Below, one piece after another: positions 15,748 through 24,686 of a DNA stretch of 45,093 nt. Source of the DNA: Phycisphaerae bacterium (GTDB lineage: Bacteria > Planctomycetota > Phycisphaerae > UBA1845). A program made the position numbers and the translations under genes. The DNA lies in NCBI GenBank assembly GCA_028289375.1, contig JANQQK010000092.1, positions 1 through 45,093 on the forward strand, read 5' to 3'. A model generated the notes under the pieces. That model was not told the origin of the DNA and searched no databases. It saw only the letters and a program-made list of their open reading frames with translations. The stretch's first letter is position 1, and each line of letters begins with the position of its first letter.

Positions 15748-16581
15748 ATGGGTGTTCGGTTGTTGTGCCTTGGAGACGTCGTGGGGACGCCCGGGCGCAA
15801 TGCGCTGACGCTGGCGCTGCCGGTCATCACGTCTGAAAAACAGATCGACTGCTCGATCGTGAACGTCGAAAACGCGTCGGCTGGTTCTGGTCTGACGCCT
15901 GATCTCTACGAGAAATTCATCAAAGCCGGTGTGCACCTGATGACGCTGGGTGACCACGTTTATCGCCGCAAGCAGATCATTCCCGTGCTCGAGCAATCCG
16001 AGCGAATTTGTCGGCCTGCCAATCTGAGCAGTGTGGCGCCGGGTCGGGACTATGCGACCTTCGAGCTGGATGGCGGGGTGAAGGTGGCGGTGTTCACGAT
16101 CATGGGGCAGATGTTCATGAAGCCGTCGGTGGATTGTCCGTTTGCGGCGGCGGATCGGGTGATCGCGTCGATTCCGAAGGACGTGAAGATCGTGGTGGCG
16201 GAAATTCACGCGGAGACGACGGCGGAGAAGGTGGCGTTGGGGTGGCATTTGGATGGCCGGGTGAGCGTGGTGTTCGGGACGCACACGCACGTGCCGACGG
16301 CGGATGAAGCTGTTCTGCCGGGCGGGACCGCGTACATCACCGATCTGGGAATGACGGGGCCTTACGATTCGGTGCTGGGTCGCAACAAGGTGGCGGTGGT
16401 GAGTGCGATGTCGACGCGCGTGCCGCAGCCATTCGACATCGCCAGTGGTGATCGACGCGCCTGCGGGATCGTGGTGGATGTTGACGCGGGGACGGGTCGG
16501 GCGACGGCGGTGGAACGCATCCGGGCGGACGTGGACCACGAGCGGCGGTCCGTGACGCTGCGTAGCGGCAGGACGGTTTGA
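15748..16581 (+). CDS. ymdB: YmdB/TIGR00282 metallophosphodiesterase
   Basis: A 277-residue protein of the calcineurin-like TIGR00282 family, for which 2',3'-cyclic nucleotide phosphodiesterase activity is known in Bacillus YmdB. Metal-site motifs are in order: GDVVGTPGR (9-17), NVENASAG (39-46), LGDH (68-71), EIHAETTAEK (about 152-161) and FGTHTHVPT (about 173-181). The third motif is normally GNH; here Asp replaces the bridging Asn, which may alter metal binding but keeps a ligand. In Bacillus YmdB and RNase Y interact functionally, and the adjacent rny gene fits that. Confidence 0.9.
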   Translation: MGVRLLCLGDVVGTPGRNALTLALPVITSEKQIDCSIVNVENASAGSGLTPDLYEKFIKAGVHLMTLGDHVYRRKQIIPVLEQSERICRPANLSSVAPGRDYATFELDGGVKVAVFTIMGQMFMKPSVDCPFAAADRVIASIPKDVKIVVAEIHAETTAEKVALGWHLDGRVSVVFGTHTHVPTADEAVLPGGTAYITDLGMTGPYDSVLGRNKVAVVSAMSTRVPQPFDIASGDRRACGIVVDVDAGTGRATAVERIRADVDHERRSVTLRSGRTV

Positions 16582-16605
16582 TTTCAACTCGATCGCACTT
16601 CCTTA

Positions 16606-17151
16606 ATGAAGGGTCGGTGCGTGGTGTCTTCGATCAACGAACAACAGCAGACGCGTCGGGGCAGGGTTCGCGACGCGCGGGGGCGGGTTGTGGGGCAGAT
16701 GGATCCGGTGAAGATCGATCTGCTGGGGCAGGCGTCTTTGATACCGGCTGAGACGTTGCGGGCGATGGTGGCGGAACTGTTGCCGAAGGCGCGGCGACAG
16801 CGGGCGATTTCGATTGGGATCGCAGTATTTACACTGGCGTTTGTGGTCGGTGGGCACTTCATCTACTTCCGGTTTTTCAGCACGTGGATGGGTTTCGATC
16901 TGGTCGGGACGACGATTCATCTTGTGCAATTGGGGGTGATCCTGCTGGGGCTTTGCGTGACGTTTCGGATGGCGCGGGCTGAGTATCGGGATCGTGTGAC
17001 GGACGTGATGCTTCAATACAGGCATTGTCCGTATTGTGGGTACTGCCTTCGCGGGTTGCCGGTCGAAGCTGAGGATGGTGCGACGGTGTGTCCGGAGTGT
17101 GGTTGTGCGTGGTCGGTTTCCTTCGCGATGGACACTCTCGGTAGGTGTTGA
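16606..17151 (+). CDS. Membrane protein with C-terminal zinc ribbon
   Basis: A 181-residue protein. Residues 66-87 and 100-122 are two membrane segments. The C-terminus holds two Cys clusters, CPYCGYCLRGLP (about 144-155) and CPECGC (about 168-173), forming a zinc ribbon of a type common in planctomycete membrane proteins, where a 'YDLRG' or 'YCLRGLP' turn follows the first Cys pair. Function unknown. The start at 16606 lacks a clear ribosome site; GTG codons at 16621 and 16624 are alternatives. It is followed after 2 bases by the DUF3841 gene. Confidence 0.75.
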   Translation: MKGRCVVSSINEQQQTRRGRVRDARGRVVGQMDPVKIDLLGQASLIPAETLRAMVAELLPKARRQRAISIGIAVFTLAFVVGGHFIYFRFFSTWMGFDLVGTTIHLVQLGVILLGLCVTFRMARAEYRDRVTDVMLQYRHCPYCGYCLRGLPVEAEDGATVCPECGCAWSVSFAMDTLGRC

Positions 17152-17153
17152 AC

Positions 17154-17708
17154 ATGCGACTCTGGACGGTTCAGCCGATGTTGTTTGGGAAAGTGCTCGG
17201 GCGGAATGGCGTGATTCGGGCGGATGGACGGCCGGTTCCGCAGGAATGGCGACGGGCGTATCGGTGGATGGCGGATCAGTGCGTGCGCCGGGGCGTGCTG
17301 CCCCGCGGGCGATTTCCGATCTGGGCGTGGTATGCGTGGGGTGGAGCGGGGCGACGTCGTCCTGACCTGCGGGCGTCGTGGCATCTGCCGCGCGGGACCG
17401 CGGGGGTGCGGATTGAATTGGAGATTCCCGATGGGGCGGCGGTGTTGTCGTCGTTTGAGGGCTGGCACCACGTACTGAACGGGTGGTACGTTTCGCGGGA
17501 TGCTCGTGAATTGGCTGAGATCGAGAAGCGGAGAGTTGCGGGAAGACTGAGGCGAAGCGCGATCGAGGGATCGTGGCAGCGGATATTTGACCTTGGGTTT
17601 GGTTCGGTATCGCAATGGGGTCCGCCCACATCACGCAGTGTGCAGGCGTGCGTAGGGGAAGTCCGTAGCGACTGGGTGCGGGAGCTGACGAAGTTCGTTG
17701 CGCGGTAG
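17154..17708 (+). CDS. DUF3841 family protein
   Basis: A 184-residue cytoplasmic protein with start ATG 17154, two bases after the previous stop. The N-terminus MRLWTVQP, then AYRWMADQCVRRGVLP, FPIWAWYAW, RPDLRASW, IELEIPDGAAVLSSFEGWHHVLN follow the conserved order of DUF3841. The function of the family is not known. Trp-rich conserved positions and the IELE..P segment suggest a compact enzyme-like or nucleic-acid-related fold, but this is only an impression. Probably co-transcribed with the zinc-ribbon gene. Confidence 0.82.
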   Translation: MRLWTVQPMLFGKVLGRNGVIRADGRPVPQEWRRAYRWMADQCVRRGVLPRGRFPIWAWYAWGGAGRRRPDLRASWHLPRGTAGVRIELEIPDGAAVLSSFEGWHHVLNGWYVSRDARELAEIEKRRVAGRLRRSAIEGSWQRIFDLGFGSVSQWGPPTSRSVQACVGEVRSDWVRELTKFVAR

Positions 17709-17869
17709 TCGCGTGGTCCGATGTCCTGCCGGCAACTTCATGTCCATTGCGTCTGCGGATTATCGGGCGTGCACAGGGGCTTGACGCACGACGGACTGAT
17801 TCGGCGGAAGAGCCGCGTGTGGTTGGCTTTGTTGGGCTCTTGTGAAGCGAGAGTGAAACGATCTTATTC

Positions 17870-17897
17870 TTGCGGGCGGCGTGGCAGGGACGATAAT
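17870..17897 (+). promoter_or_regulatory. Possible promoter for the FG-GAP protein gene
   Basis: TTGCGG (17870-17875) and GATAAT (17892-17897) are 16 bases apart and 78 bases upstream of the GTG start at 17975. The -10 matches in five of six positions, the -35 in four. The surrounding region (17709-17974) also has a CA repeat (17929-17938) and no other feature. Confidence 0.35.
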
Positions 17898-17974
17898 ATC
17901 GGGGTGGTTCTGGTGCATTTCGCCTAACACACACACATGCAGGGGTGTTGTAGGGAAACGGAAAGGGGCGCACG

Positions 17975-20900
17975 GTGACACTCTATCGGGCAGCTTTGGT
18001 ATCGGTGTTGGCGTTGATCGCGACGGGGGCAGCGCTTGGTGAACAGGATGCCTGCAAGCCGGCTGCGTTGTTCGCGCAGGATGCGGACGGGGGGGATTTC
18101 TTCGGTTATTCGGTGTCGCTGGACGGGTTGCGGATGCTCATCGGTGCACCGCAGGATGACGAGATGCTCGCCAACGCGGGGGCAGCGTACATCTTCGAAT
18201 TCAATGGCTCGACATGGGTGCAGCAGCAGAAACTGGTAGCGTCGGATCCGCAGTTCTTCGGGTGGTTTGGTGGCGCGGTTGCGCTGGATGGGGATTGGGC
18301 GTTGGTCGGGGCGCCGTTCAAGACGTTTCGGGGAACGAACTCCGGTGTCGTCTATGTGTTCCGGCGCGTGGGGGGCGTCTGGGTGGAGCAGCAGCGTTTG
18401 TCGCCGTCGGATGCCGGGGCGACCGACTGGTTCGGGTTTGACGTATCGATGGATGATGACGTCGCGGTGATTGGTGCGCGTCAGAACGACGATGCCGGCC
18501 CGGACTCCGGTTCTGCGTATGTTTTTCGTCGCGTTGGCGGTGTTTGGAACGAGGAACAAAAGCTGACGGCATCGGACGCGGCGGCGGGGGATCAGTTCGG
18601 CGGTTCGGTGGCGATTGATGGCTCGGTGGTTGTGGTCGGTGCGCAGTTTGCGGACACGCCGGTCGGTGGGGCGGGTTCAGCGTATGTGTTCCGATTCAGC
18701 GGTACGCGTTGGGCGGAAGAGCAGCGTCTTGATGCGAACGATGCACAGCCAAGCGATGCGTTCGGGGCTGCGGTAGCCATTCAGGGCGGGCAGATTCTCG
18801 TCGGTGCGACGATGGAGGACAAGATTGTCAACAATGGTGGGGCGGTGTACACCTTCGAGGAGACTTTGGGGCCTGTAACGTGGATCCAGAGTCAGAAGCT
18901 GGTGGTGGCTGGCAGTTGGCCTGGGGACATGGTTGGTGCGTCGCTGGCGATCGATGGTGATGTGGCAGTCGTTGGTGGACCGCGGGTTGATCTCGTCGGT
19001 TTCAATTCGGGGCGTGCGTTCGTTTATCGGGATACCGGTCTGCCGGGGTATCAGCTTCGCCGCGTGCTGGATTCGCCTGCGCCGATGCCCGGGGATGAGT
19101 TTGGGTTCGATGTGGATCTAAGCGGGAATATTGCCGCGGTCGGGGCGCATCTTGATAACACGTTCGGGGACGATGCGGGGGCGGTGTATGTCTTTTTCGT
19201 CGGAGTCGATGTCGACCTGGATGGTGTGTCCGACGTGTGTGACAACTGTCCGGCGGTTCCCAATCCGGGACAGGAAGATTGCGACGAGGATGGTGTGGGG
19301 GATGCGTGCGAGATCGCCAATGGCGATGCCGAAGATTGCGACGGCAATGGGATTCCCGATGATTGCCAGCCGGATCCCCTGCCCAAGGATGACTGCGACG
19401 GTGACGGCGTGCCGGACGTCTGCGAAGTGGATTGTCAGTCGAATGGCGTCGCGGACGATTGCGAGATACTGGATGGCACGAGTCTTGACTGCAACGGCAA
19501 CGGCGTCCCGGATGAGTGCGAAATGGACTGCCAGCCGAACGGATTCCCGGACGATTGCGACATCACGTCGGGCATGAGCACGGATTGCAATGGTAATGCT
19601 GTTCCGGATGAATGCGATACGGCGTCGGGATCGAGCATTGATTGCAACAGCAACATGATTCCGGACGAGTGCGAACCGGACTGCCAGCCGAATGGCGTCG
19701 CGGACAGTTGCGACATTTCGGCTGGAACGAGTTCGGATTGTGATGGCAGCGGGGTGCCCGATGAGTGCGAGTTGTCGTTCGGGACGGATTGCAACACAAA
19801 CGGAACGTTGGATGTGTGTGACATTGCCGGCGCGACCAGTGGTGACTGCAACGGCAACGCCATTCCGGATGAGTGTGACGTGGCCGGTGGGGTGAGCGGT
19901 GACTGCAATGGCAACGGCGTTCCGGATGAGTGTGAGACGGATTGTGATGGCAATGGCACGCCCGACGACTGCGACATTGCCGGTGGCGCGGCAGACTGCA
20001 ACGGGAACGGTGTGCCCGATGTGTGTGATGTTTCCAGCGGGATGACTGTTGACTGCGATGGCAATGGCGTGCCGGACGAGTGCGACGTGGACTGTCAGCC
20101 GAACGGGATTCCGGACGCGTGCGACATTGCGGATGGCACCAGTGCCGACTGCGGTGGCAATGGCGTGCCGGACGAGTGCGATTTGGCCAATGGCGCGGAC
20201 GACTGCGACAACAACGGCATTCCGGATATCTGCGAACCGGATTGCAACGGCAACAGTCAGGCGGATGCATGCGATATCGCACTGCAGATGAGCGCTGACT
20301 GCAACAGCAATGCGGTGCCTGACGAGTGTGATCTGGTCAACGATAGTCAGGACTGTGATGGCAACTTCGTGCCTGACGAATGCGATCCGGATTGCCAGCC
20401 CAATGGCGTGCCCGATGCTTGCGATCTGGCCGACATGACCAGCGCGGATTGCAATGGCAACAGCGTGCCCGATGAGTGCGATCTGGCCAACGGTACTGCG
20501 GCTGATTGCAACGGGAACGGTGTACCGGATAGCTGCGAGCCGGATTGCAACGGCAATGGTGTCCCGGATGATTGCGATGTCAGCGGCATGACGAGTCGGG
20601 ACTGCAATGGAAACGTCGTTCCGGACGAGTGTGAGTTGGCAGCGGGTGCTGACGACTGCAACGGCAACAGTGCGCTTGATGAATGCGAGCCGGACTGCAA
20701 CGGCAACGGTCGACCTGACGATTGCGACATCGCGGATGAAGTCAGTGCCGATTGCGACGGCAATCTGATTCCGGACGAATGTGACATCGCGTCCGGCGCG
20801 GCTGACTGTGATGACAACAGCGTGCCGGACGTGTGCCAGCCGGACTGCCAGCCGAACGGCGTGGCCGACGTGTGCGATATTTCGTCGGGCGGCAGCCTCG

Positions 20901-22954
20901 ATTGCGATGCGAACGATGTGCCGGACGAGTGCGACATCGCATCCGGAGCAGCAGATTGCAACGCGAACGGTATACTCGATGTCTGTGAAACAGATTGCAA
21001 CGGGAACGGCGTACCCGACGATTGCGATATCATCGCGCAAACCAGCTCTGATTGCGACATGAACGCGATCCCGGATGAATGCGACATCGAAGCGGGTGCA
21101 GCCGACTGCAACGACAACGGACTGCCCGACGTGTGCGATCGCGATTGTCAGCCGAACGGTGTTCCGGATGAGTGCGACGTGGCGTCCGGAACGAGTCTTG
21201 ATTGCAACGGAAACAACCGTCCCGACGAGTGCGAGATTGCAGCCGGTGGCGCGGATTGCAACGACAACGGGATTCCGGATGAGTGCGAGGAGGACTGCAA
21301 CAGCAATGGCGTTCCTGATGAATGCGATGTTGCGTCCGGTGCGAGTTCGGACTGCAACGATAACGGCGTGCCGGATCGCTGTGACGTGGCTGATGGATTG
21401 GCGGATTGCAACGACAACGACATCCCCGACATCTGCGAGACGGACTGTCAGCCGAACGGCGTGCCCGATGAGTGCGACCTGGTTGATCAGACGAGCGTCG
21501 ATTGCAATGCGAACAGCGTGCCCGACGAGTGTGACATCGCGACTGGAGCGAGCGACTGCAACCGCAACGCGATCCCGGACGAGTGCGAGGTGGATTGTCA
21601 GCCGAACGGCGTGCCGGATGATTGTGACGTCGCAGATGGCACGAGCACGGATTGCGACGGAAACGGCGTTCCCGACGCATGTGACGTGGCGTCGGGGGGC
21701 GAGGATTGCAATGGAAACCTCATTCTCGATGCCTGCGAGCCTGATTGTCAGCCGAACGGCGTACCGGACGAGTGCGATCTGACGTCCGGTGTGGCGGTCG
21801 ATTGCAATGGCAATGACGTGCCGGACGTCTGCGATCTGTCTTCCGGCGTTGAATCAGACTGCAATGGCAATGACATCCCCGATTCATGCGAGACGGACTG
21901 TCAGGGCAACGGTCGCCCCGATGATTGCGACATCGCGTTGGGGGCGAGCAGTGATTGTGACGGCAACGGCGTGCCCGACGAGTGCTCGTTTGGCCCGTGT
22001 GAGCGAGACTGCGACTGCATTCTCGCGGCCGTCGCACTCGCAGACGCCGCTCCAGTGTCCGTGTATCCCTCGGCGTGCGTGGATATGTGTGATTACCAGT
22101 ATTGCGACGAGCAGGGGCAGTGTCGCAGTTGCGCCCGAACATTCGGCAATACCTGTCCATCGTTCAGCGCGGCGGTGCAGACTAACGACATACTGTGCGC
22201 CGTCGGTGCATTCGGAAATTACTGCGCCTGCCCCAATGCAGATCTGACAAACGACATGGTTCCTGGCGGTCGCGGTCCGAGCGGCATGCCGATTACGACC
22301 GGGGACGTTCTGGCGATTCTCGGTGCGTTCACTGGGAATGATGTATACGATTGTCCGGAGAGCGATCAGCCTATTTGCGATGCACTCGACATCACACCGG
22401 CAGAGGGTTGCGGCACGTCGGCGAGCAGCGAACCGTTGAGCATGCAGAATCCGCGTCGATTTGGTGACGGGCATGTCGCGGGCGTTCCCGGCTTCCATTT
22501 CGTGCCGCGTCAACGGTCGGTTCGGGCAGGTGGGCTGCTGGTCGTGGACGTGTTTGTCAGTGGCGTATCCGGCATGGTCGGGTATCAGTTTGGTGCCGTG
22601 GCGGAACATTCAGTCGGTGAGGCGTTTGATCCGGTGCTTGAATCCATCGAGACCGACGCATCGCGGGCTGATTATGTCTTTGCCGGGTTGTATGGATTGC
22701 CGGCTGTCGATCTGATGCTGGGTCGACTTGGCGGCGTTGTGGCCGATGGCGGCGTCACCGTGCCGCACGATGATGCCGCCTATCTCGGGACGTATCGTTG
22801 GCGCGTTCCCAATGGGGTGGGGCGGATTTCGGTACATGCCGCACCAACCCATCTGCAGTTGTGGACTGCTGACAAAGGGCGACTGACCCCTGAAGCAGCG
22901 ACCCCCATCGCGGTCATGGTCATCGAGGCTGGCTCGCAAACAAGCCGGCGCTGA
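17975..22954 (+). CDS. Exported FG-GAP propeller protein with Asp/Asn/Cys repeat stalk
   Basis: A 1659-residue protein from GTG 17975 behind GGAAAGGGG. Residues 1-22 are a signal peptide. Residues 40-405 make seven FG-GAP-type units, each with an FG (or WFG/VG) motif, 'VAIDGD..VVGA' and 'GSAYVF', enough for one seven-bladed beta-propeller. Residues 435-1343 are 54 short repeats of the form DC.GNGVPDECD, resembling thrombospondin type 3 calcium loops with paired Cys. Residues 1344-1500 are Cys-rich and contain a dockerin-like ITTGDVLAILGAFTGN segment. The last 170 residues (VPGFHFVPRQRSVRAG onward) look like a beta-sandwich. It is probably a calcium-stiffened surface or secreted adhesin-like protein, perhaps exported by the type II system encoded to the right. 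No C-terminal sorting signal is recognised. Confidence 0.88.
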   Translation: MTLYRAALVSVLALIATGAALGEQDACKPAALFAQDADGGDFFGYSVSLDGLRMLIGAPQDDEMLANAGAAYIFEFNGSTWVQQQKLVASDPQFFGWFGGAVALDGDWALVGAPFKTFRGTNSGVVYVFRRVGGVWVEQQRLSPSDAGATDWFGFDVSMDDDVAVIGARQNDDAGPDSGSAYVFRRVGGVWNEEQKLTASDAAAGDQFGGSVAIDGSVVVVGAQFADTPVGGAGSAYVFRFSGTRWAEEQRLDANDAQPSDAFGAAVAIQGGQILVGATMEDKIVNNGGAVYTFEETLGPVTWIQSQKLVVAGSWPGDMVGASLAIDGDVAVVGGPRVDLVGFNSGRAFVYRDTGLPGYQLRRVLDSPAPMPGDEFGFDVDLSGNIAAVGAHLDNTFGDDAGAVYVFFVGVDVDLDGVSDVCDNCPAVPNPGQEDCDEDGVGDACEIANGDAEDCDGNGIPDDCQPDPLPKDDCDGDGVPDVCEVDCQSNGVADDCEILDGTSLDCNGNGVPDECEMDCQPNGFPDDCDITSGMSTDCNGNAVPDECDTASGSSIDCNSNMIPDECEPDCQPNGVADSCDISAGTSSDCDGSGVPDECELSFGTDCNTNGTLDVCDIAGATSGDCNGNAIPDECDVAGGVSGDCNGNGVPDECETDCDGNGTPDDCDIAGGAADCNGNGVPDVCDVSSGMTVDCDGNGVPDECDVDCQPNGIPDACDIADGTSADCGGNGVPDECDLANGADDCDNNGIPDICEPDCNGNSQADACDIALQMSADCNSNAVPDECDLVNDSQDCDGNFVPDECDPDCQPNGVPDACDLADMTSADCNGNSVPDECDLANGTAADCNGNGVPDSCEPDCNGNGVPDDCDVSGMTSRDCNGNVVPDECELAAGADDCNGNSALDECEPDCNGNGRPDDCDIADEVSADCDGNLIPDECDIASGAADCDDNSVPDVCQPDCQPNGVADVCDISSGGSLDCDANDVPDECDIASGAADCNANGILDVCETDCNGNGVPDDCDIIAQTSSDCDMNAIPDECDIEAGAADCNDNGLPDVCDRDCQPNGVPDECDVASGTSLDCNGNNRPDECEIAAGGADCNDNGIPDECEEDCNSNGVPDECDVASGASSDCNDNGVPDRCDVADGLADCNDNDIPDICETDCQPNGVPDECDLVDQTSVDCNANSVPDECDIATGASDCNRNAIPDECEVDCQPNGVPDDCDVADGTSTDCDGNGVPDACDVASGGEDCNGNLILDACEPDCQPNGVPDECDLTSGVAVDCNGNDVPDVCDLSSGVESDCNGNDIPDSCETDCQGNGRPDDCDIALGASSDCDGNGVPDECSFGPCERDCDCILAAVALADAAPVSVYPSACVDMCDYQYCDEQGQCRSCARTFGNTCPSFSAAVQTNDILCAVGAFGNYCACPNADLTNDMVPGGRGPSGMPITTGDVLAILGAFTGNDVYDCPESDQPICDALDITPAEGCGTSASSEPLSMQNPRRFGDGHVAGVPGFHFVPRQRSVRAGGLLVVDVFVSGVSGMVGYQFGAVAEHSVGEAFDPVLESIETDASRADYVFAGLYGLPAVDLMLGRLGGVVADGGVTVPHDDAAYLGTYRWRVPNGVGRISVHAAPTHLQLWTADKGRLTPEAATPIAVMVIEAGSQTSRR
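19277..22005 (+). repeat. 54 coding repeats in a three-unit higher-order pattern
   Basis: Repeats begin DC and run 13, 18 or 19 residues. For most of the array they come in the order 13 (ends CEP or CET), 19 (often begins DCQPNGVPD) and 18 (ends ASGAA or ANGAD), so the true period is about 50 residues or 150 bases. Copies are similar but not identical at the DNA level, which points to old duplication with later divergence or conversion. Confidence 0.85.
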
Positions 22955-22956
22955 CG

Positions 22957-23943
22957 CTACTGTTCGAACAGATTCGCGACGCCGCCGAGGACGGAACCTT
23001 CACCACGACCGCGGGCGAATTGTCCGGCGATGCGGCCTGCGAGACGCGAGAATGGCAAAGACTGCAGCCACACGGTGCCCGGACCGGTGAGCGTGGCCAC
23101 GAAAATGCCCTCACCGCCGAACATCATCGTCTTGATACCGCCGGCGCGTTCGATGTCATACCGCACGGATGGCTGCAGGGCGACGAGGCATCCGGTATCG
23201 AGGCGCAGCGTCTCACCGGCTTCGAGTTCGCGTTTCTGGATCGCGCCGCCTGCGTGCACGAAGGCGATGCCGTCGCCGCGAATGCGCTGCATGATGAATC
23301 CTTCCCCGCCGAAAAGTGCCGCCCCGATCCGCTTCTGAAACGCGATGCCGATTTCCACGCCGCGGGCCGCGCAGAGGAACGAGTCCTTCTGGCAGATCAG
23401 TTCACCGCCGAGTTCATCAATGTGCATGGGGATGATCTGGCCGGGATAAGGTGCGCCAAATGCGACCTGTTCCTGCCGAGCGCTTTCCGCACCGAACGTG
23501 GTTAGAAACAGCGATTCGCCCGTGATCATGCGCTTGCCGGCCGCGGCGAGTTTTCCGAGGAAGCCGGTTTCACGGGATGCGTCACCGAAGACGGTTCGCA
23601 TGCGGATGCCGTCGGTCATGTACATCATCGCGCCTGCTTCGGCGATCACGACTTCCTCGGGGTCGAGCGTGACCTCGACGAACTGCATATCCTCACCGTG
23701 GATCTCGTAGTCGATTTCGTCGGCCACGCGACGCTTCGGTGGTTTGGGTGGTGCGTGTTGGTGGGTGAGTCTCGAGGCGATCGCATGGACATGCCGAGCT
23801 TCGGTCCAGTCGGAGTGTCCCGGTCCGTAGATGAGCGTGTTGGGGCCGTCGACGGTCGGAATGGCGTCGACCAGTTGCGACAGTGAGATGGGGCCAACGG
23901 TCTCGCCGTTTCGGACGTAGAACCAGCCTTGTTCGTCGGACAT
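22957..23943 (-). CDS. GYF_2 plus AIM24/TIGR00266 family protein
   Basis: A 328-residue protein; the minus-strand start at 23943 has GAGGAGATC upstream, better than the longer frame. Residues 1-55 are a GYF_2 domain ([24 protein letters not shown]). Residues 85-300 are a TIGR00266 (AIM24-like) beta-barrel: [51 protein letters not shown] and [21 protein letters not shown]. The C-terminal tail ([17 protein letters not shown]) is basic and Gly-rich. The family is widespread and its role in bacteria is unclear; GYF_2 domains are protein-contact modules. Its stop is 2 bases from the stop of the big repeat protein, so the two genes converge with no spacer. Confidence 0.9.
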   Translation of the reverse strand: MSDEQGWFYVRNGETVGPISLSQLVDAIPTVDGPNTLIYGPGHSDWTEARHVHAIASRLTHQHAPPKPPKRRVADEIDYEIHGEDMQFVEVTLDPEEVVIAEAGAMMYMTDGIRMRTVFGDASRETGFLGKLAAAGKRMITGESLFLTTFGAESARQEQVAFGAPYPGQIIPMHIDELGGELICQKDSFLCAARGVEIGIAFQKRIGAALFGGEGFIMQRIRGDGIAFVHAGGAIQKRELEAGETLRLDTGCLVALQPSVRYDIERAGGIKTMMFGGEGIFVATLTGPGTVWLQSLPFSRLAGRIAGQFARGRGEGSVLGGVANLFEQ

Positions 23944-24141
23944 GATGATCTCCTCGAGCTGCGGATTGATGCGTAACGATGCCGTCAGGGTGCCACGGAT
24001 CGTGGGAATGTGCAACGGGTGGGGGCAGGTTGGGGGTTGGGCCACTTCCGACAGAATCGGGTAGGTGTTCTGGCCCACGGATCGCGGACGCACCGGCGGG
24101 GTTGTCACGCCAGCCGGTGGTCGCGCAGGATCGTGTTGCGG

Positions 24142-24324
24142 TTAGAAGTTGGCGTCGAGGGCACCCTCGATGGCGTTGTAGATCGCTTCTACACCCGAGC
24201 CGAACTCCGACAGGGCGGTAATCGCACCCCCGGAGATGACTGCCAACATGACCGCGTATTCGGTTGCCGTTGGACCAGATTCGTCCAACAGGAATCGCTT
24301 GATTTGAGCGGTTAGCTTATCCAT
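24142..24324 (-). CDS. Flp/Fap-type pilin
   Basis: A 60-residue protein, start 24324. The sequence FLLDESGPTATEYAVMLAVISGGAITAL is the Flp pilin signature: cleavage after Gly, Glu five residues later, next to Tyr, then one hydrophobic segment. Flp pilins are assembled by Tad-type systems. No tad gene is in the window, so assembly depends on genes elsewhere or on the neighbouring type II system. It is transcribed away from gspE across a 362-base spacer. Confidence 0.88.
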   Translation of the reverse strand: MDKLTAQIKRFLLDESGPTATEYAVMLAVISGGAITALSEFGSGVEAIYNAIEGALDANF

Positions 24325-24686
24325 CGTTCCATCCGTAAACACCTGATTCGGTCCGTCGTAAAGAACGTGAGTACCAACAGGAGACTACGATTGGGGAAAG
24401 TGGTCGCAAGGTCCGAATTGACAGTTGTTTGCGGCGGATAGGTCGGTCCGGTATTGTCATCGTCTCCGGGCCTCAGACCGGGGCTTTTTGGTCTTGGGTA
24501 CTGCGGGCCGGACCGAGAGAATTTGAAAAAACGACTGATTGGCGGGTTGGGCCGGGAAAAATACCCGATTCCTGCAACGCGCCGGTTCGATGTCGGTAAA
24601 ACCCGACGGGCTGGGTCTCGAGGGATCGGTCCGGTCGGCGTTTGGGACGTTTGCAACGTGTTCAATACATGAGGGATGACGGATAG
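24325..24686. other. Divergent spacer between Flp pilin and gspE
   Basis: Both flanking genes must have their promoters here. A TTGACA occurs at 24418-24423 on the plus strand but no good -10 follows at the right distance. No terminator or structured RNA was recognised. Confidence 0.4.

Noticed and set aside
16603..17973. 456-codon minus-strand frame
   Set aside because: Lies opposite the zinc-ribbon and DUF3841 genes; Arg/Pro/Thr-rich text typical of GC-rich antisense.
19118..21040. Long minus-strand frame (640 codons) across the repeat array
   Set aside because: It is the antisense of the DC.GNG repeats: the periodic sequence keeps it free of stops. The product is low-complexity Ile/Ala/Val/Arg text with no known motif.
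19277..22005. CRISPR-like array suggested by regular short repeats
   Set aside because: The repeats are diverged, in frame, and vary in length by whole codons; there are no unique spacers and no cas genes.
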